The notes under the pieces were generated by a model. That model was not told where the DNA came from and did not search any database. It saw only the letters and a program-made list of their open reading frames with translations. The position numbers and the translations under genes were made by a program. Shown here piece by piece: positions 9,423-19,228 of a stretch of DNA of 60,053 nt. Position 1 is the stretch's first letter; every line of letters starts with the position of its first letter. Source of the stretch: CAYYIS01 sp964470965 (GTDB lineage: Bacteria; JAAXHH01; JABIQT01); assembly GCA_964470965.1 (NCBI GenBank), contig CAYYIS010000034.1, positions 1-60,053 of the forward strand, read 5' to 3'.

Positions 9423-10343
9423 TTATTCAATAAAAAAAGGCTGCGTCCACGCCGCCCTGGCTCCGGATCCCAGACATTCCGCCCTGAGATACATCGGTGG
9501 TGTGTCGCCCAGCCGTTCGGTGAGGGCATCAATAGACACGGTGCTGCTACCGCCTTCGACCTTCTGCATGATGATACCGTCCTTTACAATCCACCGAATC
9601 TCATCAGCATCGGAAACCACCGTCGCCTGTGTGCCATCCTCGCTGACTCCCACCTTCTCGATGGCCACTCCGGTTGAGGCATAGAACCGCCCCTCAGCGC
9701 ATGCGGATACGATTCCCTGCCAGGTGACCTGCTCATCTTGAGGCCATTGCACGCAGTTCCAAGCGATGAAACAGTCATTTTTTTCGTGCTGGTCATCCGT
9801 ACCATGGCCGAACACGCGCCAGCCCTTGCTCAGCTGCCGGTCCCAGCGATCCGTGGCCTTCGCTTCACCGCCCAGCCGTTCGATCACACCGGTGTAGATC
9901 TCCATACCGGCCAGTCCCTCCATGGTATCGAGCAGTTTGTTCGTAGTGTAATCCGGCACGGGACGCCAGTTGGGGTGATCGTAGATAAACAGACCGCCGG
10001 CCTCATGGACCGCCTCCATGATCTGCCGCGGCGTCCACTCCTTCCTGGGGAACTCCCGGTCCGCCCCCAGGTACAGCAAGGTCTGTCCAAAGCAGGACGT
10101 CACCTCGACAGCGGGTATGAGGCACATCGATGTGTTCGGTTGCAGCGGACCAACATCAAGCAGCGTATCATGTTCCGACAGCGCCAGATAATCGTATCCG
10201 GCTTCTTGGTAGAAGCGTATGTTCTCCCCGGGGGAATCGTTTCCATCGGAGACGGTGGAATGCCCGTGGTGGTTGCCCTTCAACCAGCGGAATGGTGTAT
10301 CGAGGGGCAGATAGGTAGACTGGAAATGAGATATAGGATGCAC
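9423..10343 (-). CDS. PHP domain metal-dependent phosphoesterase
   Basis: PHP-fold protein of 306 aa: motif I KGNHHGHSTVSDG (about residues 22-34), motif II YDYLALSEHDTL (about 50-61), AVEVTS (about 78), a lone His in FIYDHPNW and a closing HGTDDQHE (about 188-195). These His/Asp positions form the tri-metal site of PHP phosphoesterases. Substrate unknown; relatives range from nucleotide phosphatases to polymerase-associated domains. The only in-frame start is GTG at 10343; the nearby ATG at 10348 is out of frame. Likely the first gene of a unit with proS, 12 bp downstream. Its Glu/Asp metal ligands appear intact. Confidence 0.85.
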   Translation of the reverse strand: MHPISHFQSTYLPLDTPFRWLKGNHHGHSTVSDGNDSPGENIRFYQEAGYDYLALSEHDTLLDVGPLQPNTSMCLIPAVEVTSCFGQTLLYLGADREFPRKEWTPRQIMEAVHEAGGLFIYDHPNWRPVPDYTTNKLLDTMEGLAGMEIYTGVIERLGGEAKATDRWDRQLSKGWRVFGHGTDDQHEKNDCFIAWNCVQWPQDEQVTWQGIVSACAEGRFYASTGVAIEKVGVSEDGTQATVVSDADEIRWIVKDGIIMQKVEGGSSTVSIDALTERLGDTPPMYLRAECLGSGARAAWTQPFFIE

Positions 10344-10669
10344 CGCATTTCTTTAATTAGTTTAAATGGTTTTTTTTGAATGACGCTACGATATGGTTGA
10401 TATATACTCACTGAACTGTGATTTTCAATTAAATAATGCAGATTGTTAATTTCTTTGAAAGAAATGACCTTAAGAATGGGATTTTTTTCACTTGAGTATG
10501 GTGATGGCCGAAAAATCGCGTCGGTTTCTGGTCGCCCCTCCCCTCTACCGATGCCGCGACGGGCGGGCGATGCCGGCACGCTAAACACCACCTGCAACCG
10601 GTCTACCTGTATCAACGCAACGCTGCACTTGGTACAAATGCCGGTAAGGCACAGGAGGAGATTTTGGTT
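10344..10669. other. Divergent intergenic region
   Basis: About 325 bases between the PHP gene (leftward) and the TPR gene (rightward). The left half (10350-10495) is AT-rich with several T runs and should hold promoters for both directions, but no hexamer pair is convincing. No ORF with recognisable content. Confidence 0.5.
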
Positions 10670-11620
10670 ATGAACCCACTTCTATATGTTTTTGCAACGC
10701 TTCTCGTATTCAGTGCCAGCCCTGGGAAAGGACCCACAATGCCCCAACGCCAGAGCGTGTCAAATATGGAGCCCGTCCGATCCTTATCCGGCGAGACTCT
10801 GACTCCGCCTGCAATGAGCGTAGAAACGAAAACCAGACTTGAATCCGATCTGGCAACAGCCCATCTCGCCTACACGGAGGTCCCGAATGAGGAAAATACC
10901 ATCTGGCTGGGCCGCCGGACCGCCTACCTGTGGGGTTACCACGAAGCTATAGAGATCTATACAAAAGGGCTGGAAAAGTTTCCGGGTAGCTATAGGCTGC
11001 TCCGGCATCGCGGACATCGTTATATCTCAGTCCGAGAATTTGACAAGGCCATTGCCGATCTTGAACGGGCCGCAGAGCTGACCGAAAACGTCCAGGATCA
11101 CGTGGAGTTAGACGGTGCCCCCAACAAATACAACATTCCGACCAGCAGCAACCATTTCAACATCTGGTACCACCTGGGATTGGCGTATTACCTCAAAGGA
11201 GATTTCCACAACGCACTCCGCTGTTTCACGGAAAACAACAGATACGTCTACAACTACGACGCCCTGGTTGCCAACAGCGACTGGCTGTACATGATCTACC
11301 GGCGTCAGGGCCGTGAGGGCCGTGCCATAGCTGTGGCGGAACGAATTTCAGAAGATTTTAACATATTGGAAAACGATGCCTACTTCAAGCGGATGTTGAT
11401 GTATAAAGGTGAAATCGAACCGAACGAGTTGCTCGATCTGACCGGCGACAGAAGCCTGGATAACGAGCTCAACCTGGTCACCCAGGGATATGGGGTAGCC
11501 AATTGGTACCTGTACAATGGTCAGGTTGAAAAAGCCAATAAATTATTCAACATGATCGTACAGAATCCCTACTGGGCCGCGTTCGGATACATTGCGGCCG
11601 AAGCGGAATTGAACCGGTAA
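10670..11620 (+). CDS. Tetratricopeptide-repeat protein, probably exported
   Basis: TPR-like helix pairs run from about residue 50 to 230, for example YHEAIEIYTKGLEKFPGSY, REFDKAIADLERAAEL and YYLKGDFHNALRCF, then an ELDNELN-rich C-terminal helical part ending YNGQVEKANKLFNMIV. The N-terminus (MNPLLYVFATLLVFSASPG) looks like a signal peptide, so it probably acts in the periplasm as a binding scaffold. AGGAGG at 10653-10658 serves either TTG at 10664 (5 nt) or ATG at 10670 (11 nt); I chose ATG because it begins the signal peptide. Next gene follows after 19 bp. Partner unknown. Confidence 0.75.
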   Translation: MNPLLYVFATLLVFSASPGKGPTMPQRQSVSNMEPVRSLSGETLTPPAMSVETKTRLESDLATAHLAYTEVPNEENTIWLGRRTAYLWGYHEAIEIYTKGLEKFPGSYRLLRHRGHRYISVREFDKAIADLERAAELTENVQDHVELDGAPNKYNIPTSSNHFNIWYHLGLAYYLKGDFHNALRCFTENNRYVYNYDALVANSDWLYMIYRRQGREGRAIAVAERISEDFNILENDAYFKRMLMYKGEIEPNELLDLTGDRSLDNELNLVTQGYGVANWYLYNGQVEKANKLFNMIVQNPYWAAFGYIAAEAELNR

Positions 11621-11639
11621 ATCAAAAGGAGGATACAGT

Positions 11640-12398
11640 ATGAGTGCACATGGTAAAGTCGCTATCGTTACGGGTGCCGGGACCGGCATCGGGAAACATT
11701 CTGCACTGGCGTTATTGAACGAGGGTTATGCGGTAGCCATCGCGGGACGTCGTGAAGAGGCGCTCTCATCCACCGTGGCGGATGCCGGTAATGCCGCGGA
11801 TCGCATGCTGCCCGTGCCCACGGATGTGACCGATCCCGATGCGGTAAAGTCCCTGTTCGCGAAAACGATGGATGCGTTCGGACGGCTGGATGTGCTCTTC
11901 AACAACGCAGGGACAGGTGCGCCTGCCGTGCTTCTGGAAGAACTGACCTATGAACAATGGACCACCGTGGTAAACGTAAACCTGACCGGCTCGTTCCTGT
12001 GCACCCAGGAAGCCATAAAGATTATGAAGGAGCAGGTTCCCCAGGGCGGTCGCATCATAAACAACGGTTCCATCTCCGCCCAGACGCCGCGGCCGAATTC
12101 AGCACCGTATACCGCCACCAAACATGCCATAACGGGGTTGACTAAGTCTACCTCTCTGGACGGACGCAAGTACAACATCGCCTGCGGACAGATAGATATC
12201 GGCAACGCGGCCACTGAGATGACAGAGCGTATGAGTGAAGGCATTATTCAAGCGACTGGGGAAAAAATGGTGGAGCCCAGAATGCACGTGGACAATGTGG
12301 CAAGGTCTGTGGTTTTCATGGCCGGCCTTCCCTTGGACGCAAACGTACAATTTATCACGGTTATGGCCACTGCAATGCCCTATATCGGCAGGGGGTGA
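11640..12398 (+). CDS. Short-chain dehydrogenase/reductase
   Basis: Classical SDR of 252 aa: cofactor loop VTGAGTGIGKHSAL (TGxxxGxG, residues 10-23), AGRREE (Arg suggests NADP(H)), NNAG at about 88-91, catalytic Ser in NNGSISAQ (about 143), and YTATKHA (Y-x-x-x-K, about 156-160). NAD(P)-dependent oxidoreductase; substrate not predictable. A good ribosome site (AAAGGAGG) precedes the ATG. It follows the TPR gene by 19 bp and may be co-transcribed. The ITGLTKSTSLDGRKYNI segment is typical of SDRs annotated as acetoin/3-oxoacyl reductases, but that is not specific. Confidence 0.9.
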   Translation: MSAHGKVAIVTGAGTGIGKHSALALLNEGYAVAIAGRREEALSSTVADAGNAADRMLPVPTDVTDPDAVKSLFAKTMDAFGRLDVLFNNAGTGAPAVLLEELTYEQWTTVVNVNLTGSFLCTQEAIKIMKEQVPQGGRIINNGSISAQTPRPNSAPYTATKHAITGLTKSTSLDGRKYNIACGQIDIGNAATEMTERMSEGIIQATGEKMVEPRMHVDNVARSVVFMAGLPLDANVQFITVMATAMPYIGRG

Positions 12399-12405
12399 TT
12401 TCAGG

Positions 12406-12434
12406 TTGACAATGGTATGTTGAAATTGTACTTT
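12406..12434 (+). promoter_or_regulatory. Sigma-70-type promoter for purC
   Basis: TTGACA (12406-12411), 17 bp spacer, TACTTT (12429-12434), about 50 bases before the purC start and just after the SDR stop codon. Confidence 0.65.
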
Positions 12435-12487
12435 TCAGCTGATTTTTAACCCGCAACCGTTTACCTGCTTCCTTTACTGAGAAACAA

Positions 12488-13369
12488 ATGGATTCCGTGT
12501 ATCAAACCGATATACCCGATATTCCTCTCTTTACCCGTGGCAAAGTCCGTGACGTTTACGATATGGACGACAAACTTCTGATCATCGCTACCGACCGTAT
12601 TTCCGCATACGACGTGGTCATGCCCAACGGCATCCCCGGTAAGGGCGTAGTTCTTACACAGATGTCACTCTTCTGGTTCGACCTGGTGAAGGATGTCGTC
12701 CCCAATCACCTGATTAGTGCAGATGTGGAAGAATACCCGGATGTCCTGCAACCGTATCGCGATCTTCTTGAAGGGCGTTCCATGTTAGTACAAAAAGCGG
12801 ATCGATACGACATAGAGTGTGTTGCCCGCGGCTACATCACCGGATCGGGATGGAAAGAATACAATCGGGACGGCATGGTTAGCGGCATACCTTTACCGGA
12901 CGGCCTGCAGGAATCCCAGATCCTGGCCCCGCCCTTGTTCACCCCCGCCACAAAGGCGGAGACGGGCCATGATGAAAACATCACGTTCGATCAGATGGTG
13001 GAGGTTATCGGTGATCGTGAAACGTCCGAAAAGCTAAAAAACCTGACGTTGGCAGTCTACGGTACGGCGCGCAACTTTGCTTCGGAACGGGGGATCATTA
13101 TCGCCGATACCAAATTTGAATTCGGCCTGATCGATGGGAAAATCACGTTGATCGATGAAATACTCTCGCCGGATTCTTCCCGGTTCTGGCCGCAGGATTC
13201 CTATGAGCCGGGCCGAGGTCAGGACAGCTTCGACAAGCAATTCGTACGGGATTACCTCGAAACGCTGGACTGGGACAAAACACCACCGGCTCCTGAGCTT
13301 CCCAAAGACATTGTCCGGCGTACTCTCGAAAAGTACAAAGAAGCCTCGCGGCGGTTGTTAGGAGCCTGA
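12488..13369 (+). CDS. purC: Phosphoribosylaminoimidazole-succinocarboxamide synthase
   Basis: Joins CAIR with aspartate using ATP to make SAICAR in de novo purine synthesis (cytoplasm). The 293 aa protein is of the longer PurC type, with the signature segments GKVRDVYD (residues 19-26), TDRISAYDVVMPNGIPGKG (38-56), ARGYITGSGWKEY (112-124), FTPATKAETGHDENI (150-164), DTKFEFGL (202-209) and DSSRFWP (about 229). All expected substrate-contact motifs are present. Stands alone behind its own promoter; no other purine genes are nearby. Confidence 0.97.
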   Translation: MDSVYQTDIPDIPLFTRGKVRDVYDMDDKLLIIATDRISAYDVVMPNGIPGKGVVLTQMSLFWFDLVKDVVPNHLISADVEEYPDVLQPYRDLLEGRSMLVQKADRYDIECVARGYITGSGWKEYNRDGMVSGIPLPDGLQESQILAPPLFTPATKAETGHDENITFDQMVEVIGDRETSEKLKNLTLAVYGTARNFASERGIIIADTKFEFGLIDGKITLIDEILSPDSSRFWPQDSYEPGRGQDSFDKQFVRDYLETLDWDKTPPAPELPKDIVRRTLEKYKEASRRLLGA

Positions 13370-13523
13370 CCGAACACCCGTCTTTTGTCCAAAGAACGCA
13401 TGGTAAGTTCGCTGAAAAGCTTGCGAAGTAGGCGTATCGACAGATACCTCGATGTGGTACAGCGCGTGCTGCGTGCTCTGCAACCGTTCGACAACAGGTC
13501 AGGCTCATAGACTAATCGGTCCC

Positions 13524-16500
13524 ATGCCTCTCCCACAACTTCTCAACACATTAGCCTCTTCCCCGGGTATTCAGCAGGTGTCCAACCGTGCACGGCAAAA
13601 CTGCCGGACACTTTCGGTTACAGGCCTTGCCGGATCCTCCCGCTCACTAATGATCGCTCATCTTCACGGGCTCAATCCGGGACCAGCACTCGTGGTGGTC
13701 GACGGCACCGAGGCCGCTGAACAGATTCGCGACGATCTTATCAGCGTGTTCGACGAGAAGACGGTCTTCCTCTTTTCAGATTGGGAGCTGCTGCCCTATG
13801 AGCACCTTTCCCCGGACAGCGATGTCACCGGATCCCGTATCCAGGCATTGGATGCGCTCCGGAGGCGAAAACCTGTCATCGTTGTCACCTCCGTCCGAGC
13901 GCTGATGCGCCGGACCTTGCCGTCGGATGCATTGGCCGCCTCAACCTTACAGATCGCCACCGGCGACCTGATCGAATTTGAGCCGCTGCTGGAATCCTGT
14001 GTCAGTCTTGGCTTCGAACGGTACGATACGGTGCAGGCGGCGGGACAGTTCAGCGTTCGGGGAGGTATAATAGATATCTTTCCCTCCGGTACACCGCGAC
14101 CGTACCGGATCGAACTGTTCGGCGACGAGGTGGAATCGATCCGGCTGTTCGATCCGTACACGCAGCGGTCCACGGATCATACCGACAGAATGACAATCCT
14201 CCCGAGCCGGGAGATCGTATTGAATGAGGAGACTGTTGAAGAGGCGGCTCTGCGCGTTATGGAGGCCGCCGCACCTCTGGAAATCGACTGTCGCGAAGCG
14301 GTCCACCAGATTCAGGTCCATGGCTACTTCGAGGGCGCCGAGCGGTACCTATCATACTATCATCCAGATGCGACCACTGTTCTTTCCTATCTGCAGACCG
14401 AGGGGCTCCTCTGTCTTTGCGAGCCACACCAGCTCCGGGAAACCAGCACCTCTTTCATGGCCGAAATAGAAGAAGCGCATGCGGCGGCTCTCGCCGGCGG
14501 CGAAGTGGTGCCGGAACCGACCGAGCTATTCAAACCGTTCGACCCTTGGGAGGACCGCACTTCACATCAGACCGTTTATCTTAACCGCTCCGCCCTCGAC
14601 CTTCCGGATGAAGTCGATATCAACGCCTCGAATACGGGGTCTTTTCACGGGGCGCTGGATGTACTGAAAGACCGGTTGACCTTATGGCGGAAGCAGCATG
14701 CCCGCATCAGCGTCGTATGCGACAACCAGGGGCAGGCCGATCGGTTAGCCGAGCTTCTGGGCGACGAGGCAGACGACATCTCCTTGGTGATCGGTACGTT
14801 GCAGGCCGGGTTTATGGTACCGGATATACCGGCCGTGATTCTGACAGATTCGGAGATCTTCAGTCGATATCGGCGCAGGCGCAGGCGGTCGGCGTTTAAA
14901 GAAGGGGTGGTAATAGAAGACTTTACCAGCCTCGTAGAAAGGGATTTCGTGGTGCATATCGATCATGGCATCGGCCGATATCTCGGTCTGCGACGACTGA
15001 CGGTCGACGAGAGCGAACGCGACTGCCTGACCATCGGTTATGCGGATGACGACCGGCTTTACATCCCAATAGAGCAACTGAACCGGGTCCAGAAATACGT
15101 GGGAGCAGACGGCGACATCCCCTCTCTGAGCAGGCTGGGCAGCAAAGCCTGGGAACAGGCCAAGGCCAAGACAAAGAAAGCGGTGCAGGATATTGCACAG
15201 GATCTGGTGAAACTGTATGCGGCGCGGCAGTCTAACAGTGGTTATTCGTTCTCCAACGACACGCCCTGGCAGAAAGAGATGGAGGACGCCTTCATCTATG
15301 AGGAGACACCGGATCAGCTGACGGCGGTAGAGGAAATAAAAAAAGACATGCAGCGTGACACTCCTATGGATCGTCTCGTCTGTGGCGATGTAGGATACGG
15401 AAAAACCGAGGTGGCAATCCGGGCTGCCTTCAAAGCGGTGCAGGACGGCAAACAGGTGGCGGTACTGGTTCCGACGACGATCCTGGCGCAACAACATCTC
15501 ACCACATTCTCAGAACGGCTGGCAGACTATCCGATTAATGTCAATATGCTAAGCCGCTTTGTATCCCCAAAAGAACAAAAACAGATCATAGCCGGTCTTG
15601 AGCGCGGTGACGTGGATATTGTGGTGGGCACACACAAATTATTCCAGAAGAACATCATTTTTAATGATCTGGGACTGATCGTCGTCGACGAAGAACAGAA
15701 GTTCGGTGTAGGCCACAAAGAACGGCTCAAGCAGATGAAGCAGACGGTAGACGTCGTCACCATGACCGCCACCCCAATCCCGCGAACACTCCACATGTCG
15801 CTGGTCGGCGCCCGGGATATGTCCGTCATCAATACCCCGCCAAGAGAGCGCCTGCCGGTACATACGGAAGTAGTCAAATTTGACGACGAGGTCATTGGAG
15901 AAGCGATTCTCAGGGAGGTGGACCGGGGCGGCCAGGTCTACTTCGTGCACAACCGGGTACAATCCATCGACGCCATGGTAATGTTCCTGCAGAGGTTGCT
16001 TCCGAAAGTAACCTTCGGTGTAGGCCACGGCCAGATGCCGGAGAAAGATCTTGAACGGGTGATGGTCGACTTTATGAACAGGAAGTTCGATTGTCTGGTG
16101 TCCACCATGATCATCGAGTCGGGTCTTGACATACCGAACGTGAACACCATCATCATCAACCGGGCGGATCGGTTCGGCCTGGCGCAGCTTTACCAACTCC
16201 GTGGCCGGGTGGGGCGCTCGAATCACCGTGCCTATGCCTACCTCACCATACCGACCTCCGGTCAGGTACCGCCCGATGCGCGGAAGCGCCTAGCGGTTAT
16301 AGCCGAATACACCGCCCTGGGTTCCGGGTTCCATATTGCCATGCGGGACCTTGAAATTCGGGGTGCGGGTAACCTCCTGGGTGCGCAGCAGCATGGTTTC
16401 ATGTCAGCCGTGGGGTTCGATCTTTATTGCCGGTTGCTTCAGGAGGCGGTGCATGAGATCAAAGAAGAAACGGCCGACGAAAGTCCGGAACCAACCATCG

Positions 16501-16925
16501 AACTGCGGGTGGGTGCTTACATCCCGGACGAGTATATACAGGATAAAAAACTTAAAGTAGGGTTTTACCAGAGACTGTCACAGATGACGAGGGAAGAACA
16601 AGTCGATGAAGCAAGGGAGGAGATGCGGGACCGGTTCGGACGGTTGCCGGACCCCACCTGCATTCTTCTAGACCTGGTATCGATCAAACTGCTGGCCCGC
16701 GCCGTCCGTCTGCGTTCCGTCACCGTGCGGGACCAGGGTCTCTTGATCTCCTATCCTGAAGGAGCCTATCCCTCTAAAGATCAGATCGGTGCTATTACAA
16801 AGGACCGGTCTCTACACATCGAGTTCCCCGGCAGCGCCATGTTCCAGATCAAGGTAAATCTCCCTGACCCTGTGGAAGTGAAGCGAGTATCTCTGGCAAA
16901 AAAAATGTTGCAGAAACTGGCGTAA
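13524..16925 (+). CDS. mfd: Transcription-repair coupling factor
   Basis: Mfd displaces RNA polymerase stalled at DNA lesions and recruits UvrA. The 1133 aa protein shows the full layout: UvrB-like N-terminal domains (about 1-330, FDEKTVFLFSDWELLPYEHL), RNAP-interacting CarD/TRCF domain (about 465-560, VVHIDHGIGRYLGL), RecG-like helicase with Walker A GDVGYGKTEVA (about 620), VVDEEQKFGVGHKERL (about 720), TATPIPRTLHMSL, ESGLDIPNVNTII and QLRGRVGRS, and the C-terminal TRCF domain (about 970-1090). An upstream in-frame ATG at 13452 exists, but homology begins near MPLPQLLNTL, so I take 13524. No strong ribosome site. 13370-13523 holds nothing I recognise. Confidence 0.95.
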   Translation: MPLPQLLNTLASSPGIQQVSNRARQNCRTLSVTGLAGSSRSLMIAHLHGLNPGPALVVVDGTEAAEQIRDDLISVFDEKTVFLFSDWELLPYEHLSPDSDVTGSRIQALDALRRRKPVIVVTSVRALMRRTLPSDALAASTLQIATGDLIEFEPLLESCVSLGFERYDTVQAAGQFSVRGGIIDIFPSGTPRPYRIELFGDEVESIRLFDPYTQRSTDHTDRMTILPSREIVLNEETVEEAALRVMEAAAPLEIDCREAVHQIQVHGYFEGAERYLSYYHPDATTVLSYLQTEGLLCLCEPHQLRETSTSFMAEIEEAHAAALAGGEVVPEPTELFKPFDPWEDRTSHQTVYLNRSALDLPDEVDINASNTGSFHGALDVLKDRLTLWRKQHARISVVCDNQGQADRLAELLGDEADDISLVIGTLQAGFMVPDIPAVILTDSEIFSRYRRRRRRSAFKEGVVIEDFTSLVERDFVVHIDHGIGRYLGLRRLTVDESERDCLTIGYADDDRLYIPIEQLNRVQKYVGADGDIPSLSRLGSKAWEQAKAKTKKAVQDIAQDLVKLYAARQSNSGYSFSNDTPWQKEMEDAFIYEETPDQLTAVEEIKKDMQRDTPMDRLVCGDVGYGKTEVAIRAAFKAVQDGKQVAVLVPTTILAQQHLTTFSERLADYPINVNMLSRFVSPKEQKQIIAGLERGDVDIVVGTHKLFQKNIIFNDLGLIVVDEEQKFGVGHKERLKQMKQTVDVVTMTATPIPRTLHMSLVGARDMSVINTPPRERLPVHTEVVKFDDEVIGEAILREVDRGGQVYFVHNRVQSIDAMVMFLQRLLPKVTFGVGHGQMPEKDLERVMVDFMNRKFDCLVSTMIIESGLDIPNVNTIIINRADRFGLAQLYQLRGRVGRSNHRAYAYLTIPTSGQVPPDARKRLAVIAEYTALGSGFHIAMRDLEIRGAGNLLGAQQHGFMSAVGFDLYCRLLQEAVHEIKEETADESPEPTIELRVGAYIPDEYIQDKKLKVGFYQRLSQMTREEQVDEAREEMRDRFGRLPDPTCILLDLVSIKLLARAVRLRSVTVRDQGLLISYPEGAYPSKDQIGAITKDRSLHIEFPGSAMFQIKVNLPDPVEVKRVSLAKKMLQKLA

Positions 16926-16987
16926 AACTGTATTTAGTAAATACTTGGGACCAATGAGAAATTTGACTTATTAAGGATTAATTCGTA

Positions 16988-17878
16988 ATGAAATCAGTAT
17001 TGTGGATCAGTACAATGCTGCTCACTGCACTTGCGGAACTGTCATGTGACCAGTTTGAGCAGCCTGACAGGGGACCGGTTGTAGCCCGTGTCAACGACAC
17101 AGTATTGACCACCGGCGATATGCAGGCGGAAATGCAGACGGTCGTACTGCCGGCTGCCACATCGGAGATGCAGCAGGAATGGGTGCAGGCATGGGTTCAA
17201 GCGGAGCTGCTGTATCAGGAAGCATTGCGTATGGAACTGGACAACGACCCCAAGCTCTCCCGGGAACTGCAGCGTATGCAGCGGGATTACCTGGCCAACA
17301 TACTGCTTGAACGGATACTATCGGAAGATCCTTCCCGCGTGACAGATGAAGAAATCAACAAGTACTATGAAGAATTCCAGGAAGAATTCATTCGTCAGGA
17401 ACCAGAATTCAGGGTGAGCGTAATTGAGTTAAAGACCGAGAACGCCGCACGGGAAGTATGGCGCAACCTCGTACGCGGACGAACGGATTTCGGCGAGATG
17501 GCACGTACTCGCTCGCTGGATGAGATTTCAGCGCAGAAAGACGGAGATCTGGGATTCCTGAAACGAGATGACTTCAGTGATCCCAATTTCAGAGACCTGG
17601 TCTTCGCCATGAAGGTTGGCGAGCTCTCCAGAGCCGTGTCTACCGAATCAGGTTTTTATATTATACAGGTCACCGACTCGCATGACGCAGGGTCCGTTCA
17701 GGAGATCGATGAAGTGCGCAGTCAAATTGTTAATAGAGTTCTTGAAAACCGGCGCAGGGACAAAATCAAAGAATTGATGGATGGTCTGCGAAAAAAAGCG
17801 GTGGTGGAAGTTGCCCACACTCACCTGATGCATCAGGTGGAAGATCCCACGGCGGCCAGACCGAAAACGCAGGAGTAA
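16988..17878 (+). CDS. Parvulin-type peptidyl-prolyl isomerase, probably exported
   Basis: Periplasmic foldase that isomerises Xaa-Pro bonds. The N-terminus is a signal sequence; a Cys follows in LAELSCDQ, suggesting a lipoprotein, but the lipobox is weak (Glu at -3). A SurA-type N-terminal helical domain (about 20-125: VARVNDTVLTTGDMQAEM) precedes one rotamase domain (about 137-235) with the family features FGEMARTRSLDEISAQKDGDLG, FAMKVGELSRAV and GFYIIQV. Length 296 aa fits PrsA/PpiC lipoproteins. The next gene, a second SurA-like protein, starts 3 bases after the stop, so the two are co-translated and probably act together on outer-membrane proteins. Confidence 0.85.
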   Translation: MKSVLWISTMLLTALAELSCDQFEQPDRGPVVARVNDTVLTTGDMQAEMQTVVLPAATSEMQQEWVQAWVQAELLYQEALRMELDNDPKLSRELQRMQRDYLANILLERILSEDPSRVTDEEINKYYEEFQEEFIRQEPEFRVSVIELKTENAAREVWRNLVRGRTDFGEMARTRSLDEISAQKDGDLGFLKRDDFSDPNFRDLVFAMKVGELSRAVSTESGFYIIQVTDSHDAGSVQEIDEVRSQIVNRVLENRRRDKIKELMDGLRKKAVVEVAHTHLMHQVEDPTAARPKTQE

Positions 17879-17881
17879 CAG

Positions 17882-19213
17882 ATGGTATCCAGAATAAGAC
17901 GCATGCTGATGGCTTGGGTCATCGTACTGTCCTCAACTGTCCCCGGTCATGGACAGGAACTTGTCGATTTTATAGTCGCAGTTGTTGATAACGAAGCTAT
18001 TCTCTACTCGGACGTAATGCAGTCCACCCAGATGTATTTCCTTCAGACGCAGACCGATCCGTCCGCCATGACTCAGGATGAATTGACAGCGCTGCAACAG
18101 CGGCTTATGACGCAGATGATCGATTCTCGAATCATCATCGCCGCCGCCCGGAGAGACAGCATTGCCGTACCGGTGGATCAGATTGATAATGCCATAAGAC
18201 AGGTGACAGACCAGTTGTCGGATACATACGGCTCAAGAGAAGCCTTGGAGCAGGCCCTGGCACAGGACGGATTCACGCTACGGGACTGGCATCGCCTGTT
18301 ACGGAAGCAAAAGCGGGAAGAGTTCCAGCAGCGGCGTCTCGAAGAAGAGCGGTTCGGCCAGATCCGAGTTTCCGGTAAAGAAGTAGAGGAGTTCTTTTAC
18401 ACGAATCAGGACAGTATTCCCATAAAACCGGTAAAAGTGACCATAAGCCATATTATGGCTACGGTCCGCCCGGAAGAGAACCGTGAGGGCGAGCTGAGAG
18501 CCCGTATAGACGAAATCCAGCGACGTATAAACGCGGGGGCGGACTTTGCGGAACTGGCCAGCCAGTTCTCCGAGGATCTGGAAAGCGCGCGTAATGGGGG
18601 TGACCTCGGTTTTTTCTCGCGGGGAGATTTTATAGGTGAATTCGAAGATGCAGCCTTCGCACTGCGCCCTGGGGAAATCAGCGGCGTCGTCCGATCCTCC
18701 TACGGATTCCACCTCATAAAAATGGAAGAGATCAACGGCAACAGAGCCAGGGTCCGGCAGATCTTCATCCAGGTACCTACCAGTGATGTGGATGACAAGC
18801 GAACTTATGAGAACTTATCTTTTCTCCGGGAACGCATCATAAAAGGAGAGGAGACATTTGAGGCGGCAGCGGAGAAATACTCGGAGGATATCGATTCCAG
18901 TCAAGATGGTGGTTCGCTCGGCGAATTCCGACTGGACCAGTTACTGGTTCAGTACCAGAGCGTCGTAACTGTACTGGCCCTCGGCGAAATTTCGGAACCC
19001 GTCAAGGTAGACGAGCAGACGGTTGAAGACACCTATCATCTCCTGCGACTGGACGGCAGATCCGGTGGAAGTAAGATGACGCTGGAAGAGGACTGGGACG
19101 CCATCGCATTACTCGCGAAAGAGTACAAATGGCAGGGACTGCGTAACCGCTGGCTAGTCGACCTGCGTCAAGAAATCTACATCGACGAGCGTGGATTGGA
19201 TTCGAGCTCCTGA
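17882..19213 (+). CDS. surA: SurA-like periplasmic chaperone/peptidyl-prolyl isomerase
   Basis: SurA escorts unfolded outer-membrane proteins through the periplasm. The 443 aa protein has a signal peptide (to about residue 24, VPGHGQ), the SurA N-domain (VDFIVAVVDNEAILYSDVMQ), and two rotamase domains: about 183-280 (SQFSEDLESARNGGDLGFFS) and about 290-383 (AAEKYSEDIDSSQDGGSLGEF). Domain order and length match SurA. AGGAG in the end of the upstream gene serves the ATG at 17882. In an operon with the preceding PPIase; the gene 15 bp downstream encodes an S4 RNA-binding protein. Confidence 0.9.
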   Translation: MVSRIRRMLMAWVIVLSSTVPGHGQELVDFIVAVVDNEAILYSDVMQSTQMYFLQTQTDPSAMTQDELTALQQRLMTQMIDSRIIIAAARRDSIAVPVDQIDNAIRQVTDQLSDTYGSREALEQALAQDGFTLRDWHRLLRKQKREEFQQRRLEEERFGQIRVSGKEVEEFFYTNQDSIPIKPVKVTISHIMATVRPEENREGELRARIDEIQRRINAGADFAELASQFSEDLESARNGGDLGFFSRGDFIGEFEDAAFALRPGEISGVVRSSYGFHLIKMEEINGNRARVRQIFIQVPTSDVDDKRTYENLSFLRERIIKGEETFEAAAEKYSEDIDSSQDGGSLGEFRLDQLLVQYQSVVTVLALGEISEPVKVDEQTVEDTYHLLRLDGRSGGSKMTLEEDWDAIALLAKEYKWQGLRNRWLVDLRQEIYIDERGLDSSS

Positions 19214-19228
19214 GCGGATCATACGATT

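Noticed and set aside
14745..15497. 250-codon minus-strand frame inside mfd
   Set aside because: Shadow of mfd with no recognisable motif or ribosome site.
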